From Caldifarciminota bacterium (GTDB lineage: Bacteria > Hydrothermota > 32-111 > QNBC01): a stretch of DNA of 8,281 nucleotides. The stretch is taken from contig JAGLYS010000345.1 in the NCBI GenBank assembly GCA_023132105.1, positions 1 through 8,281 on the forward strand. The letters are read 5' to 3'. Made by a program: the position numbers and the translations under genes. Below, in pieces: positions 7,727-8,281 of the stretch. Below the pieces are notes generated by a model. The model ran no database searches. It was not told the DNA's origin and saw nothing but the letters and a program-made list of their open reading frames with translations. Within the stretch, counting starts at the first letter, position 1; every line of letters begins with the position of its first letter.

Positions 7727-8281
7727 TTATACAACACCCTGGTCAATCATTGCATCAGCAACCTTCTTAAAACCTGCAATATTTGCTCCAATAGCATAAT
7801 TATCCTTGAATCCATACTCTTCGGCTGCCTGGATACAATTGTCATGAATATTTTTCATTATTTGATGAAGTTTGTTATCAACCTCATCAACTGTCCAACT
7901 ATATCTCATGCTGTTTTGAGACATTTCGAGTCCGGAAGTTGCCACTCCACCGGCATTTACTGCTTTACCCGGAGCATAGACAATGTTCTTATTCGCAATC
8001 TTAATCGCTTCTGCCGTACATCCCATATTTGAAGTCTCGGCAATAAGAATACACCCGTTATTGATTAGTGCTTTTGCATCTTCTTCATCAAGCTCATTTT
8101 CAGTTGCACAAGGCATTGCAATATCAACTTTGATATTCCATGGTCGTTTATTTGCATGGAATTCCGTATCGAATTTATCTGCATAAGGCTTGACAATATC
8201 ATTGCCTGTTGCTCTAAGTTCTAGTAAATAATCGATTTTCTCTCCGGTTACTCCACCTTTATCATAGATAAATCCATCCGG
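7727..8281 (-). CDS. Second glutamate dehydrogenase, NAD-type motif, N-terminal part outside window
   Basis: The C-terminal 184 residues of a second hexameric-class glutamate dehydrogenase. The reading frame is open to the right edge, so the true start lies beyond 8281; the Met codon at 8114-8116 is internal. The visible part begins with Pro-Asp-Gly-Phe-Ile-Tyr-Asp. This matches the coenzyme loop of the NAD-dependent C. symbiosum enzyme (Pro262, Asp263) and not the SDSSG of the neighbouring copy. It also has SNMGCT where the neighbour has ANMPST; as I remember, Bacteroides enzymes share SNMGCT. The catalytic Ser is in ATSGLEMSQ. Of the last 74 residues, 54 are identical to the downstream gene, and both end MIDQGVV. 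An NAD-linked, mainly glutamate-degrading role is inferred. The two genes are ancient paralogues rather than a recent duplication. Confidence 0.93.
   Translation of the reverse strand, partial: PDGFIYDKGGVTGEKIDYLLELRATGNDIVKPYADKFDTEFHANKRPWNIKVDIAMPCATENELDEEDAKALINNGCILIAETSNMGCTAEAIKIANKNIVYAPGKAVNAGGVATSGLEMSQNSMRYSWTVDEVDNKLHQIMKNIHDNCIQAAEEYGFKDNYAIGANIAGFKKVADAMIDQGVV

Noticed and set aside
7727..8116. A complete 129-residue protein starting at the Met codon at 8114-8116
   Set aside because: The same frame continues without a stop to the window edge and the upstream residues align with glutamate dehydrogenase, so this Met is internal to a longer gene.
7724..8186. Plus-strand open frames of 102 and 67 codons opposite the partial glutamate dehydrogenase
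   Set aside because: The minus-strand frame is clearly the real gene, so these are antisense shadows.
1..8281. CRISPR arrays, insertion sequences or integration scars, including at the tRNA gene
   Set aside because: There are no spaced repeats, transposase or integrase genes, or terminal inverted repeats, and no second copy of the tRNA 3' end is seen in the window.

Overview
The window is an AT-rich bacterial chromosomal segment with four protein genes, one truncated tRNA gene and three recognisable promoters. The lineage is uncertain. The long kinase-like proteins resemble a family I remember best from Bacteroidota. The partial glutamate dehydrogenase resembles Bacteroides and Clostridium symbiosum enzymes. 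However, the TTGACA-type promoters and strong Shine-Dalgarno sites are not what is usual in Bacteroidota. A low-GC anaerobe that uses amino acids would fit, but the phylum cannot be fixed from this sequence.

Layout, left to right. Positions 1-67 (minus) hold a tRNA-Glu(CTC) cut by the window edge, with its own sigma70-like promoter at 81-109. A second sigma70-like promoter at 153-182 (plus) drives a two-gene unit, 210-3173 and 3196-6141. These genes encode tandem paralogues of 987 and 981 aa. Each has a degenerate receiver-like domain, a second receiver domain with its key residues intact, a PPDK/PEP-synthase-type ATP-grasp domain and a conserved C-terminal module. Neither has the swivelling phosphohistidine domain or the PEP/pyruvate barrel of true PEP synthase or PPDK. 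A long bidirectional hairpin at 6163-6202 ends this unit and also the convergent unit on the other strand.

The minus strand from 8281 down to 6214 carries two tandem glutamate dehydrogenase genes. The upstream one (7727-8281, 5' part outside the window) shows an NAD-type coenzyme motif. The downstream one (6214-7557, complete) shows an NADP-type motif and has its own promoter in the 169-bp gap. Together they suggest a paired catabolic and anabolic glutamate/ammonia node.

The most interesting content is the tandem pair of receiver plus ATP-grasp proteins. Their ATP-binding residues look intact, but the domains that would normally receive and pass on the phosphate are missing. The output of this putative signalling kinase system is unknown to me. 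Its position beside the glutamate dehydrogenase genes may be chance, because the two units are convergent and separated by a terminator.
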